64,000 nucleotides of DNA, from contig CAZYWP010000002.1 of NCBI GenBank assembly GCA_964651495.1, positions 1 to 64,000 of the forward strand. The letters run 5' to 3'. The stretch is from CAZNVB01 sp964651495. Its GTDB lineage: Bacteria; Acidobacteriota; Aminicenantia; Aminicenantales; UBA8522. The notes under the pieces are model-generated. The model was not told the DNA's origin. It ran no database searches and saw only the letters and a program-made list of their open reading frames with translations. A program made the translations under genes and the position numbers. This document shows positions 40,284 to 48,705 of this stretch, piece after piece (position 1 is the first letter of the stretch; each line of letters begins with the position of its first letter).

Positions 40284-41579
40284 TCAGCGGACCAGCCCGA
40301 TGATCTCTCTGATCCCGATCCAGACAAAAAAGGCAAGAGTGACGGCGAGGAGAATGTTGATCACCGTGCTGTTCTTGAAATCCCGGCCGACCAGCCGGGA
40401 ACGGTTGTTGAGCAGGAGGAGCGTCAGGGCGACGAAGGGCAGGAAGAGCGCGCCCACGATGCCGTAGACGAGCTGGACCTGCTGGACTTTGAACCACAGG
40501 AGGGTCAGGGGAAGCACGGAGAGGGCCACCAGGTAAGCGCGGTAGGCGCGGGTCCCGGCCAGGTCGACTCCCTTGGTCCGCTCCTGACCGGCCTTCCGCC
40601 GAAGACGCAAAAAATCGGCGAACAGGTAGGGCACGCCCTGCCAGACGCCGAGAAGGCTCGAGAACACCGCACCCCAGAACCCGAAAAGAAATATCCACTT
40701 ACCGAAAGGGCCGAGGGCCATGGCCAGCTGATCGGCCAGCACCAGGGCGACGGTGTCCCCCCTCCCCACGACCTTGACCCGGGACCCGATAATGACCATG
40801 GCCACGCCGAAAAACGCCGTCAGCGTATAGGCAACGGCCAGGTCAAACCGGCTCGCCCGCAGTCCCGGCCGGCCCGCCCTCCCCTTCTCCCGTATCCAGT
40901 AGCTGTAGCAGAGAAGGGTGACCGTGCCGCCGACGCCCCCGAGGACCGCCAGCATCCAGCCGGTCCCTCCCTTCGGAATCGCGGGAATGACCAGGCCTTT
41001 GGCCACCGCACTCCAGTCCGGCGAAACCAAGGCCACCGTCAGGAGCACGGCCGCGACCATGATGACAATGAGGAAAGACATGACATACTGGAAGGCTCTA
41101 AACCCGCCCGCCCAGACCAGGGCCAAGCCGACAACGGAATGGATAATACCCCAGATGATTCTGGACGTGCCCGGATCGCCGACGGGGAGTAGCCCCGCGC
41201 CCGCCACTCCGCAGGCGTTGATGAGCGCCCCGCCCACCGCGTACGACCAGACCAGGAAATAGGCAAAAAAAACCCACTGCATTCCGGCCCCGAGATGGCG
41301 AAGCCAGCCCTCGAGAAGGGTGGCCGAGGTGGCCATCTGCCAGCGGGCGATGCCCTCATTGAGCACCCACTTGAGCAGGGCCCCGGCCAGGGCCGCCCAG
41401 AGGAGAGCCAGACCGACCTCGGACCCGGCCAGGCTGGCGGTGATCAAATCGCCGGCCCCCACTCCCGTCGCGGCGACGATGAGCCCGAGTACGACCTTGG
41501 AGAAGAAGGAGTCGGCCCGCTGGGAAGGACCGCGGCGGGCGCTCGTTTCCTCGGAGGGGCTATGCGGATTCTTGCTCAA
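40284..41579 (-). CDS. Nramp-related transporter lacking the canonical metal motif
   Basis: A 431-residue protein with about 11 membrane spans and an overall Nramp/MntH-type LeuT-fold layout. In TM1 the canonical DPGN metal-binding motif is replaced by ATGVGAGDLITASLAG, and the TM6 (M)PH motif by GGVGGTVTLLCYSYW. The transition-metal ligands Asp, Asn and Met are therefore absent. This marks a non-canonical Nramp-related clade, whose members may carry Mg2+, other ions or amino acids. No metal-responsive leader (Mn riboswitch) was seen upstream. Substrate unknown. Confidence 0.78.
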   Translation of the reverse strand: MSKNPHSPSEETSARRGPSQRADSFFSKVVLGLIVAATGVGAGDLITASLAGSEVGLALLWAALAGALLKWVLNEGIARWQMATSATLLEGWLRHLGAGMQWVFFAYFLVWSYAVGGALINACGVAGAGLLPVGDPGTSRIIWGIIHSVVGLALVWAGGFRAFQYVMSFLIVIMVAAVLLTVALVSPDWSAVAKGLVIPAIPKGGTGWMLAVLGGVGGTVTLLCYSYWIREKGRAGRPGLRASRFDLAVAYTLTAFFGVAMVIIGSRVKVVGRGDTVALVLADQLAMALGPFGKWIFLFGFWGAVFSSLLGVWQGVPYLFADFLRLRRKAGQERTKGVDLAGTRAYRAYLVALSVLPLTLLWFKVQQVQLVYGIVGALFLPFVALTLLLLNNRSRLVGRDFKNSTVINILLAVTLAFFVWIGIREIIGLVR

Positions 41580-41737
41580 GACTCTCGGCGAGACCGGGCT
41601 TCATCCAGGGCGGTCGCGGGGGGAATTCTGAGGTGTTGATTTGTAATCATGGCCTTTTCCGGCGCTGGCCCCGGAAATCGCCAGCTTACACGGAATCGCC
41701 TATTTTCTCAACCTGGTCTCCCGGTTGATTTCCCGGC

Positions 41738-41766
41738 TTGACAAGGGTCCCTCAATCGGATAATTA
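41738..41766 (+). promoter_or_regulatory. Promoter for the Ser/Thr kinase operon
   Basis: TTGACA (41738-41743) followed 15-17 bp later by overlapping GATAAT/TAATTA (41759-41766). The 5' leader is about 70 bp. The rest of the 41580-41838 gap holds only a TTTCCGG/CCGGAAA hairpin near 41670. Confidence 0.5.
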
Positions 41767-41838
41767 TGTATCCGCTTTCTTTGCTGAAAGGAGTGAGGGA
41801 GTTTAGCGGGGATTTTTGCCTTTCCTCTTGATCCAGCC

Positions 41839-43542
41839 ATGAAAAAAATCGGCAAGTATAAGATCCTCGGTATCATCGGAAAAGGCGGCATGGGGATCGT
41901 CTACAAAGCCCTCGACCCGGACATCGAGCGGGAAGTCGCCATCAAGACGATCCGTTTCGACACCCTGACCGAGGGAATGGAAAAAGAGGAGATGCTGACC
42001 CGGGTCATCCGGGAAGCCAAGGCGGCGGGGCGGCTGAACCACCCCAACATCATCACGGTCTACGATGTCGTCCGGGACAAGGACCTGACCTATATCGTCA
42101 TGCAGTATGTCGACGGCCAGAGCCTCCAGGCCCTGATTGATTCGGGCAAGATTTTCTCGCCGCAGGAGATCATCGGCCTCCTCAACCCGATCTCCGAATC
42201 CCTGGATTATGCCCATCAAAACGGGATCGTCCACCGGGATATCAAGCCGGGGAACATCCTGCTCGACAAGGCCGGCCAGCCCTACCTGGCCGATTTCGGC
42301 GTCGCCCGGATCGAGACGTCCACTCTGACCCAGGCCGGGACGACGGTGGGGACGCTCAGCTACATGTCCCCGGAGCAGGTCAAGGGAGAGGTGGTGGACA
42401 ACCGTTCGGATATCTTCGCCCTGGGTGTCATCCTCTACGAGCTGCTGTCCGGAAAAAAGCCCTTTGCCGGGGACAACCTTTCCACCATCGTTTACAAAAT
42501 CGTCCATGAACCTCCCCCTCGGCTCAGCGAGATCAAGAAAGACCTTCCCGGCGCTTACGAGGCGGTAATCCAGAAGGCGCTGGCCAAAAACCGGGAAGAC
42601 CGCTACCAGAGTTGCCGGGAGCTTGTCTCCGCCCTGGAACATCCCGACCGGGTGGCCGAAGCGACGCTGGCCTACGAGATCAAAAAAGGGCGCGGAGCAG
42701 AAAACGGGGGCCGGCGAAAATTGAGGCTGGCCGCGGCGGGCGCGCTGCTTCTCGCAGTGGTGGCGGCGGGCGCTTACTTCATTTTCGTCCCGCGCTCAAA
42801 AAAGCCCGTCGGGTTCACTCAAGAAATCCAGGCTATGAAAAAAGAAGGCATCAGCCCGCTGACCAGGTCGGCCGGCGCTCCTGCCGTCTCCAGTCCGGCG
42901 GCCGAATCGGCCGACCCGGGTGTCGCGAGGATCAGGGACGCCTTCACGGCAGGACGTTATGCAGAAGCGGCCAAGCTGGCCGAGGACATTCTCCAGCGCT
43001 CGCCGGCCGACCAGACGGCGCAAGATTATCTGAAGAAGGCCCGGGCCGAGATTCTCAACTCCCAGCTGGCTCCCCTTCTCCAGTCCGGCGTCGCCAGCTA
43101 CAACAGCGGAAATTATGCCCGGTGCGTCCAGGACATGGAAAAGACCCTGAAGCTGGACAAGGAGAACAAGGAAGCGCAGGCTTGGCTTTTCAAGGCCGAT
43201 GAGGCCATGGCTAAAACGGAAATCCGGCAGGTTGTCGAGAGTTTCCGGACGGCCATAGAAAGCATGGACTTACTGACCATCCTCAGCCTTATCGGCTCGC
43301 CAATCCTGGCCAGCGAGCAACAGACAGACTATCAATTGTTATTCAACAGATACAACAACATCAAGTATAAAATATCCAATATCTCGATCAAGTACCTGGG
43401 GAGATGGAATGCCACTGCGAGCTTTTCTTATCTCCGGACAGCGGTATACAAAAAAGACGGGATGATCAAGTCTGCCGAGGGCACTAGAGCCTGGCAGCTC
43501 AAGAAGCAAGGAAGTGCCTGGAAGATTACAGGCTTAAAATAA
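41839..43542 (+). CDS. Transmembrane Ser/Thr protein kinase with TPR and NTF2-like C-terminus
   Basis: A 567-residue PknB-type kinase. The kinase domain (about 6-270) has the Gly-rich loop GKGGMGIVYKA, VAIK lysine, catalytic HRDIKPGN (D134), DFGVAR and GTLSYMSPEQ, so it should be active. One membrane span follows (about 296-316; ALLLAVVAAGAYFIFV), placing the rest outside the cytoplasm. Residues about 355-440 are TPR-like (AGRYAEAAKLAEDILQRSP). The last 120 residues look like an NTF2/SnoaL-type fold ending GSAWKITGLK. It is 30 bp upstream of an SH3-PEGA-NHL gene, probably its functional partner. The sensed signal is unknown. Confidence 0.9.
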   Translation: MKKIGKYKILGIIGKGGMGIVYKALDPDIEREVAIKTIRFDTLTEGMEKEEMLTRVIREAKAAGRLNHPNIITVYDVVRDKDLTYIVMQYVDGQSLQALIDSGKIFSPQEIIGLLNPISESLDYAHQNGIVHRDIKPGNILLDKAGQPYLADFGVARIETSTLTQAGTTVGTLSYMSPEQVKGEVVDNRSDIFALGVILYELLSGKKPFAGDNLSTIVYKIVHEPPPRLSEIKKDLPGAYEAVIQKALAKNREDRYQSCRELVSALEHPDRVAEATLAYEIKKGRGAENGGRRKLRLAAAGALLLAVVAAGAYFIFVPRSKKPVGFTQEIQAMKKEGISPLTRSAGAPAVSSPAAESADPGVARIRDAFTAGRYAEAAKLAEDILQRSPADQTAQDYLKKARAEILNSQLAPLLQSGVASYNSGNYARCVQDMEKTLKLDKENKEAQAWLFKADEAMAKTEIRQVVESFRTAIESMDLLTILSLIGSPILASEQQTDYQLLFNRYNNIKYKISNISIKYLGRWNATASFSYLRTAVYKKDGMIKSAEGTRAWQLKKQGSAWKITGLK

Positions 43543-43572
43543 AATCAATTCGATGTCCTAAAGGAGCCGGCG

Positions 43573-45519
43573 ATGGAGCCAAAGAAAGGGCCCAGAAGTG
43601 TAGTGGTAATAGCGTTGTGTTTTCTTTCTTTCTTTCTCGCAGTCAGCCCTCAATCGGCGCTAAAAGTTAAAGTCGTCGCTGAAAACGCCAACATCAAGGC
43701 GACTCCAGAGCTCGGCGGCCAAGTGCTGACCGGTGTCCCCATAAACACGATTCTGGATACCGAACTCAAACAGGGTGAGTTCTACAAGGTCGTCTGGACG
43801 AAGGACGGAATTCCTATCACCGGCTATATCCATGAATTCCATGTCCAGGAGCTCAGTGGGGAAGAGGCGCAGCAGACTTCGGCTGCCGTTGGCCTCGTCA
43901 AAACCCAAGACCAGATTATCGTAGAAATTGCGATGAAGCTGGAGGAAAGCAGGAATCTGGTCAGGCTGGGAAGAGACCTGGAGATGGCCCTGAGCAATCT
44001 CCGGCCGCTCCTGGCCAAAGCTTTTGCGGTCGAGGATCACCAAAAACAAGGACAACTCGCCTGCGAGATTTATTATTGGCTTGGGCTAGCCTATGCGGGA
44101 AAAGAGGATAACTACGGTGCTCTTCAAGAATTTCGGAGCATGTTTGAAGTGGACGCCGATCACGCCAGGAATATCACCCGCAATAACCCTGATCCCATCA
44201 TCAGCAACTTCATCGATTTGGCGGATAAGCAGTATCGCGGCATCCTCATCGACTTTTCTCTGGAAATCATTTCCGACCCGAAAGAAGCGACGATTAAGAT
44301 CGACGGAAAGGATATAGGAAAGACGACGCCCCATGTCTATCGGACCCCGATTCCTAAATTTGATTTGGAGTTGGAGAAAGAGGGCTTCAAGCCCTACAGG
44401 GAACTAATCGTTCTCTACAAACCCACCGAGACAAGAAATATCAATCTGGAAAGCATCGGACGAACCCTCAGTATCAACTCTCTTCCGCCGGGCGCCCGGG
44501 TTTTTATCGACGGAGAAGACACCGGCAAGGTCACCGACTGTGATCTGGCCTTCGTACCCTACGGCAGCCATACGGTCAAGCTGCAAAAGAAGGACTGGGC
44601 GGACTGGGAAGAGCCGCTCCAGTTGATCGAGGGCCCCGACCCGGTTTCTTTGGCCGCCGTGCTGACGGTGAAAAACTATGCCTTCGCCCGCAAGTGGGGC
44701 GGAGGGGAGACCAAGTTCTTCAAACTGCCCAGGGCGATCGCTTTTGACCGGGAGGGCAATTTTTACATCGCCGACGAGAGCGATTTCAAGGTCAGAAAAT
44801 TCGACCCCGAAGGCCGGCTGCAAAGCAGCTGGGGCGATGCGGGCAGGGAGTTCCGGCCGCTCAAAGAGCCCGCCGGCATCCTCATCGACGGACAAGGGTT
44901 CGTCTATGTCAGCGACGCCAAAGGGGCCTGTGTGCTGAAGTTCGCCAAGAACGGGAAATTCGTCTCCAGATGGGGCAAGCCGGGCAGCCAGCCGGGCGAA
45001 CTGAACTCGCCGCTCGGCCTCGCCGTTGACCGCAGCGGCGATATCTACGTGGCCGACGCGGGCAATAACCGTATCGTCAAGTACTCGACTGGCGGTGTGG
45101 TCAAAAAGGCCTGGGGAAAGCAGGGCACCGGCCAGGGGGAGTTCGTCTTTCCCGCCGCCGTTGCCGTTAACCGGAAGAATGAAGTCCTCGTCCTCGACCG
45201 GATGCGGGTCCAGAAATTCAGCCCCGAAGGAGAGTTCATCGCGGCGTGGGGGAAGGCCGGGACCGCAGCGGGGGAAATCAACAGACCCCAGGGTCTCTGC
45301 CTCGACCCGACTGATTACGTCTACATCGCCGACACGGGAAACAACCGCATCCTGAAGTTCGACTCCGGCGGCAGGTTCATCACCCAATGGGGCGCCCCCG
45401 GCGCGGCCGATGGCCAGATGACGGCCCCCGTATCCATCACAGTCAACGACAAGGGAAGCGTTTTCGTCGTCGAAATGACCGCCGGCCGGATCCAGGAATT
45501 CAAGGTGCCGACTCAATAA
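43573..45519 (+). CDS. Secreted SH3b - PEGA - NHL beta-propeller protein
   Basis: A 648-residue exported protein (signal peptide to about residue 27). It has a bacterial SH3 domain (about 29-92; VVAENANIKATPELGGQVLTG), a helical stretch, two PEGA domains (about 224-290 and 296-350; LSINSLPPGARVFIDGEDTGK) and a six-bladed NHL propeller (about 365-645) with repeats of the form FYIADESDFKVRKF and VYVSDAKGACVLKF. The modules suggest binding of cell-wall or carbohydrate ligands outside the inner membrane. It is co-transcribed with the receptor-type kinase, so it may belong to the same signalling unit. No catalytic motif. Confidence 0.85.
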   Translation: MEPKKGPRSVVVIALCFLSFFLAVSPQSALKVKVVAENANIKATPELGGQVLTGVPINTILDTELKQGEFYKVVWTKDGIPITGYIHEFHVQELSGEEAQQTSAAVGLVKTQDQIIVEIAMKLEESRNLVRLGRDLEMALSNLRPLLAKAFAVEDHQKQGQLACEIYYWLGLAYAGKEDNYGALQEFRSMFEVDADHARNITRNNPDPIISNFIDLADKQYRGILIDFSLEIISDPKEATIKIDGKDIGKTTPHVYRTPIPKFDLELEKEGFKPYRELIVLYKPTETRNINLESIGRTLSINSLPPGARVFIDGEDTGKVTDCDLAFVPYGSHTVKLQKKDWADWEEPLQLIEGPDPVSLAAVLTVKNYAFARKWGGGETKFFKLPRAIAFDREGNFYIADESDFKVRKFDPEGRLQSSWGDAGREFRPLKEPAGILIDGQGFVYVSDAKGACVLKFAKNGKFVSRWGKPGSQPGELNSPLGLAVDRSGDIYVADAGNNRIVKYSTGGVVKKAWGKQGTGQGEFVFPAAVAVNRKNEVLVLDRMRVQKFSPEGEFIAAWGKAGTAAGEINRPQGLCLDPTDYVYIADTGNNRILKFDSGGRFITQWGAPGAADGQMTAPVSITVNDKGSVFVVEMTAGRIQEFKVPTQ

Positions 45520-45594
45520 GCCGAATTTCGCCTCCTCCTGCCCGACCCGCTTAAATCCTGCCTTCCTGTCTCCAGACAGCCCGTTGTCTTCCTT

Positions 45595-46623
45595 CTATAT
45601 CTTAATCGGAGTCACCACCAGGAGTAGAACGGTGATGATGAAAATCAAGACAAGTAACGGAAACGCATACCAGGCCAGACGGCGCATCATCAAAGCCCGG
45701 GTGTCCCCCCTTCGCGGCCCGCGGTCCTCCCGCGGTGCTCCGATCAAGACAATCCCGATCAAGGCCAGAAAGCAGGATGAAATGACGAAACCCAGCGCCG
45801 AGCTGACTTCGGCGATGTCTTTGCGGGAAAACCCGAAGAGGGTTTGCAGGAATCCCGTCAAGGCAGCGACCACGCCGGTCGCGCCGAAAACAATCGAGGT
45901 CGCCTTCCCCGCCGCCCCGCGCCCCAAAAAAAGGAAGAGCAGCATCGCTCCTCCCCCGACCACCAGCAGTGAGGCCCAATCCAAGAAAGGGTTCCCCGGC
46001 CAAGGGGCAATCCTCCACTTGCCGAAAGAGGGTGAGATGGACCAGGCCAACACGCCGATGAGGAGGAGATAGCCGATGAAATTTGCGCTGCTCAGGCCGG
46101 TTCGTCTCGGTCCGCACATGCTCTCAGGACTTGCCGGGTTTGCGCTTCCAGACGTTCCGGCCGGGTCCTGCTGAGCCTTCAGGGCGGGCACCGCGCAGAT
46201 GACGGCCAGGATCATTCCGTAAAGGGCCGGCCGAAAAGAAAGGGCCATGCCGGAGGCGATGGCCTGGATCCCCCCTTCCCCTTCTCCCACTTGAGAGAGG
46301 GCGAGGACAAAATTGATGACAGTGCCCAGGACTCCGAGGAGCCAGAAATTGCGTCCTGCCGCTTCCCAGAAATAGGGAACCAATGGGAGTTCGTTCCTGG
46401 GCACGGACAGGCCGACGAACCACCTCAGGCTGGTTCGGATCTCGGAGACAGAAAAACCCGTCAGAATCATGGACCCGCCGCCCAGGAGAAGAAAAACCAG
46501 GCCGGCTCCGGTCCAGAGGCGGGGAAAGCGGCCGGAAACAATGATCCCGGTCACCACAAGACCAACCAGAAAGAGTCTCATTCCGAGCACCACCGGGCGT
46601 TTTGAAACACGGTTCGCCGTCAT
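45595..46623 (-). CDS. Polytopic membrane protein, divergent MotA/TolQ/ExbB-like
   Basis: A 342-residue protein with about eight or nine spans. Residues about 85-150 (FWLLGVLGTVINFVLALSQVG...SGMALSFRPALYGMILAVI) match the GLLGTV...A...T.YGL pattern of the MotA/TolQ/ExbB proton-channel family, and a weaker copy follows at about 210-280. The classical partner (MotB/ExbD/TolR) is not adjacent. It lies 18 bp after the anti-sigma-like gene in the same direction, as third gene of a sigma/anti-sigma operon. A channel role is a guess from the motif. Confidence 0.6.
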   Translation of the reverse strand: MTANRVSKRPVVLGMRLFLVGLVVTGIIVSGRFPRLWTGAGLVFLLLGGGSMILTGFSVSEIRTSLRWFVGLSVPRNELPLVPYFWEAAGRNFWLLGVLGTVINFVLALSQVGEGEGGIQAIASGMALSFRPALYGMILAVICAVPALKAQQDPAGTSGSANPASPESMCGPRRTGLSSANFIGYLLLIGVLAWSISPSFGKWRIAPWPGNPFLDWASLLVVGGGAMLLFLFLGRGAAGKATSIVFGATGVVAALTGFLQTLFGFSRKDIAEVSSALGFVISSCFLALIGIVLIGAPREDRGPRRGDTRALMMRRLAWYAFPLLVLIFIITVLLLVVTPIKI

Positions 46624-46641
46624 CGGATATCTCCTTTTGTC

Positions 46642-47508
46642 CTATGATTTGATGAGCTTCGTCTTTCCAGCCGGGCCGGCGTCCGCGGAGGATTTCACTG
46701 GCCCAGGCTCCAAGGGATTCCAGCGGAAAACGGCCTCTACTTTCTCACCCGAACCAATCTCTCTTTCCAGCCGGGCCGGGAGCCCGGTGCAGCTGTCCAC
46801 AGTAATCCTCGACCGAGGCTCGACCCGGGGGCCGACGATAAAGAAGGATTCCCAGTCACAGTCTCCCCGGCGCTCGCTACCCCCGGGCTGCCATCTCCCT
46901 TCGAGGAGCCCGACCAAGCGGGAAGGCGAGAGCAACCCCTCGACCGGAAGCAATTCCGCGCCCAGCTCCGGTTCTATCTGTTCGACGGCACTCGCTGATT
47001 GAGCGAGTTGTTCCAGGACAGACCGGCTGGCCGGCGGCAGGCTGATCGTCCTGGTAAGTTCCTTATCCGGCCCGAGGATGCGGACGAGCGTCCGGCGCGG
47101 GGTCAGCCACTGGATGCGAAACTCCTGCAGCAGCTCGCCGCCTTTAGAGAATCGCACCAGGCATTCCATGGACCGGGCGGCCGAGATTTCCCCCGAAATT
47201 ACGGCTACCTTCTGGTAGGCGGCGACGGAGTCGCCAAGGATGCTCCGGCGGCCCGGTCTGGAGAGCAAAAATCCCAGGACGATGAAGAGGACCGCGGCAG
47301 CCACCGGGACAGTCGGGGCTATGAGGATCCAAGGGCGTCGCCAGGTCAGGGCCGGGCGCATATCTTCCTGGACGGTTTCCTCCGTCCGGCGGCGGAATTG
47401 GTCCAGCCGCTTTCTCATCCTTGCCCCGACCTCTGGGGGGAGATCGTCCCGCAAAGTCTGCTTCAGGAGTCCGTCGATATCCGGTTCAAGCCGGTCTCTC
47501 TTTTTCAT
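46642..47508 (-). CDS. Membrane-anchored anti-sigma factor-like protein
   Basis: A 288-residue protein from the ATG at 47508, which overlaps the sigma-factor stop (ATGA). An N-terminal cytoplasmic part (1-65, acidic and arginine-rich helices: IDGLLKQTLRDDLPPEVGARMRKRL) is followed by one span (about 70-90; IAPTVPVAAAVLFIVLGFLL) and a periplasmic beta domain with RSMECLVRFSKGGELLQEFRIQW, which recalls RseB/LolA-type lipoprotein-sensing folds. No HxxxCxxC zinc anti-sigma motif is seen. Role assigned from coupling to the ECF sigma gene and topology. Confidence 0.72.
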   Translation of the reverse strand: MKKRDRLEPDIDGLLKQTLRDDLPPEVGARMRKRLDQFRRRTEETVQEDMRPALTWRRPWILIAPTVPVAAAVLFIVLGFLLSRPGRRSILGDSVAAYQKVAVISGEISAARSMECLVRFSKGGELLQEFRIQWLTPRRTLVRILGPDKELTRTISLPPASRSVLEQLAQSASAVEQIEPELGAELLPVEGLLSPSRLVGLLEGRWQPGGSERRGDCDWESFFIVGPRVEPRSRITVDSCTGLPARLEREIGSGEKVEAVFRWNPLEPGPVKSSADAGPAGKTKLIKS

Positions 47509-48113
47509 CGGAAGACCTCCCCGTTTGAAGATGTCCGAAGCTGCCGGAGCCAGCGGCTGAGCTTGGCCCGGGCCCGCAAGACGTGGGTTCGAGCTGTGCC
47601 CTCCCGGCAGCCGAGCACCCGCCCGATCTCTGCATAAGACTGCTTTTCCAGGATCCTCATCAAGACCGCGACGGACTGTTTCCTGGGCAGGCGACTGATC
47701 GCTGCCAGAACTCTGGCCTCTGTCTCCTTCTCTGCCAGATCGTCGGGGACTGCGGGGGAAGGAATACGGTCTAGCCCGTTCGGCCCGGTGGACGATCGTC
47801 CTGCCCGTCGCTTGCGGAGTGTGTCGACGGCGGCGTTGGCACAGATTTTCAAGACCAGGGCTTGGGGATTGGGATGACCGGTGATCCGGTCCAGCCGCTT
47901 CCAGATCAAGGCCAGGGCATCCTGGAGGGTGTCTTCCGCCTCTTCCGGCTGGCGGACGATCCGCCAAATCGTCCTCATCATCCGGTCCTCCAGCGGGGCG
48001 ATGAGCTCTTCGAAGGAGGGTTTGGCCCGGGCCACGCTCATGACCCCAGCGCCGGAATTCTGCCGCAGGCGGGGAAGGGCCGCCGGATAGCCGAGCGAAT
48101 CAGGTATATCCAT
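47505..48113 (-). CDS. ECF-type RNA polymerase sigma factor
   Basis: A 202-residue sigma-70 family ECF factor. Region 2 (about 33-100) contains the RMMRTIWRIVRQPEEAEDTLQDALALIWKRL core; region 4 (about 138-192) is a helix-turn-helix, KQSVAVLMRILEKQSYAEIGRVLGCREGTARTHVLRARAKL. Starts at 48113 or at the internal ATG 48041. Coupled to a membrane anti-sigma-like protein and divergent from the GerW-like pair, which are possible targets. The promoter sequence it recognises could not be deduced from this window. Confidence 0.92.
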   Translation of the reverse strand: MDIPDSLGYPAALPRLRQNSGAGVMSVARAKPSFEELIAPLEDRMMRTIWRIVRQPEEAEDTLQDALALIWKRLDRITGHPNPQALVLKICANAAVDTLRKRRAGRSSTGPNGLDRIPSPAVPDDLAEKETEARVLAAISRLPRKQSVAVLMRILEKQSYAEIGRVLGCREGTARTHVLRARAKLSRWLRQLRTSSNGEVFR

Positions 48114-48214
48114 GTCCCGTCCATAAATGTAACCGTATTACAAAAACCCGGCGTTGACAACTCTTCGAGATGATCATCACTAAGACGGTGATGACTTCTG
48201 CAACCAAGTAAACC

Positions 48215-48243
48215 TTGTCTAATCAATTTTCGTATGGAATAAT
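48215..48243 (+). promoter_or_regulatory. Promoter for the GerW-like gene pair
   Basis: TTGTCT (48215-48220), 17-bp spacer, AATAAT (48238-48243). A perfect 7-bp inverted repeat TCATCAC/GTGATGA lies just upstream (about 48173-48193) in the shared divergent region with the sigma gene and could be an operator. Confidence 0.5.
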
Positions 48244-48311
48244 GATGGTGACTTACGGATATGACGAGCAAATGGGACCGGACTTTAAAAAAATAAAAAG
48301 GAGGTACTCAA

Positions 48312-48695
48312 TTGAAGAAGAGAATTCCGATTCTGTTGGCCGCCGGATGGCTTGTTCTGTCCCTGGCCGGCGCCCAGAGCCAGCCGGAGAAGAAGCCGCA
48401 GGCCAAGGCTCCACTGCCCATGTACCAGCTGGCCGAGTCAATGGCTCAGCGCCTGGGCAACGACCTGCAGGTGAAGACTGTCGTAGGCGAGCCGATGAAG
48501 GTCGGCAAGGTCACGCTGATCCCGATCATGATGATCGACATCGGGTTCGGCGGGGGCGGGGGCGGCGCTCCCCAGGCCCCGGAGATGGGGGGCAAGGGAT
48601 TTTACATGAGCGGCGAGGCCAGGCCGATCGGGTTTGTGGTGGTCGGCAAAGCGGGGACGCAGTTTATCAGCGTCGGCAAGATCCCCAAGAAATAA
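48312..48695 (+). CDS. GerW/YtfJ-like protein, exported (127 aa)
   Basis: A TTG-started gene with GGAGG 8 bp upstream. Signal peptide (ILLAAGWLVLSLAGAQSQ), then the GerW (YtfJ) family core: MAQRLGNDLQVKTVVGEPMKVGKVTLIPIMMIDIGFGGGGGG and a C-terminal GFVVVGKAGTQFISVG. In Bacillus GerW helps spore germination, but homologues are widespread in non-sporulating bacteria with unknown function. Here the protein carries a signal peptide, unlike Bacillus GerW. It is 10 bp upstream of a second, larger GerW-like gene. Confidence 0.8.
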   Translation: MKKRIPILLAAGWLVLSLAGAQSQPEKKPQAKAPLPMYQLAESMAQRLGNDLQVKTVVGEPMKVGKVTLIPIMMIDIGFGGGGGGAPQAPEMGGKGFYMSGEARPIGFVVVGKAGTQFISVGKIPKK

Positions 48696-48705
48696 GGAGC
48701 GGGCC

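Noticed and set aside
41580..41700. Metal riboswitch (yybP-ykoY or M-box) upstream of the Nramp-like gene
   Set aside because: Only a simple TTTCCGG/CCGGAAA hairpin is seen; the conserved loop sequences of these riboswitches are missing.
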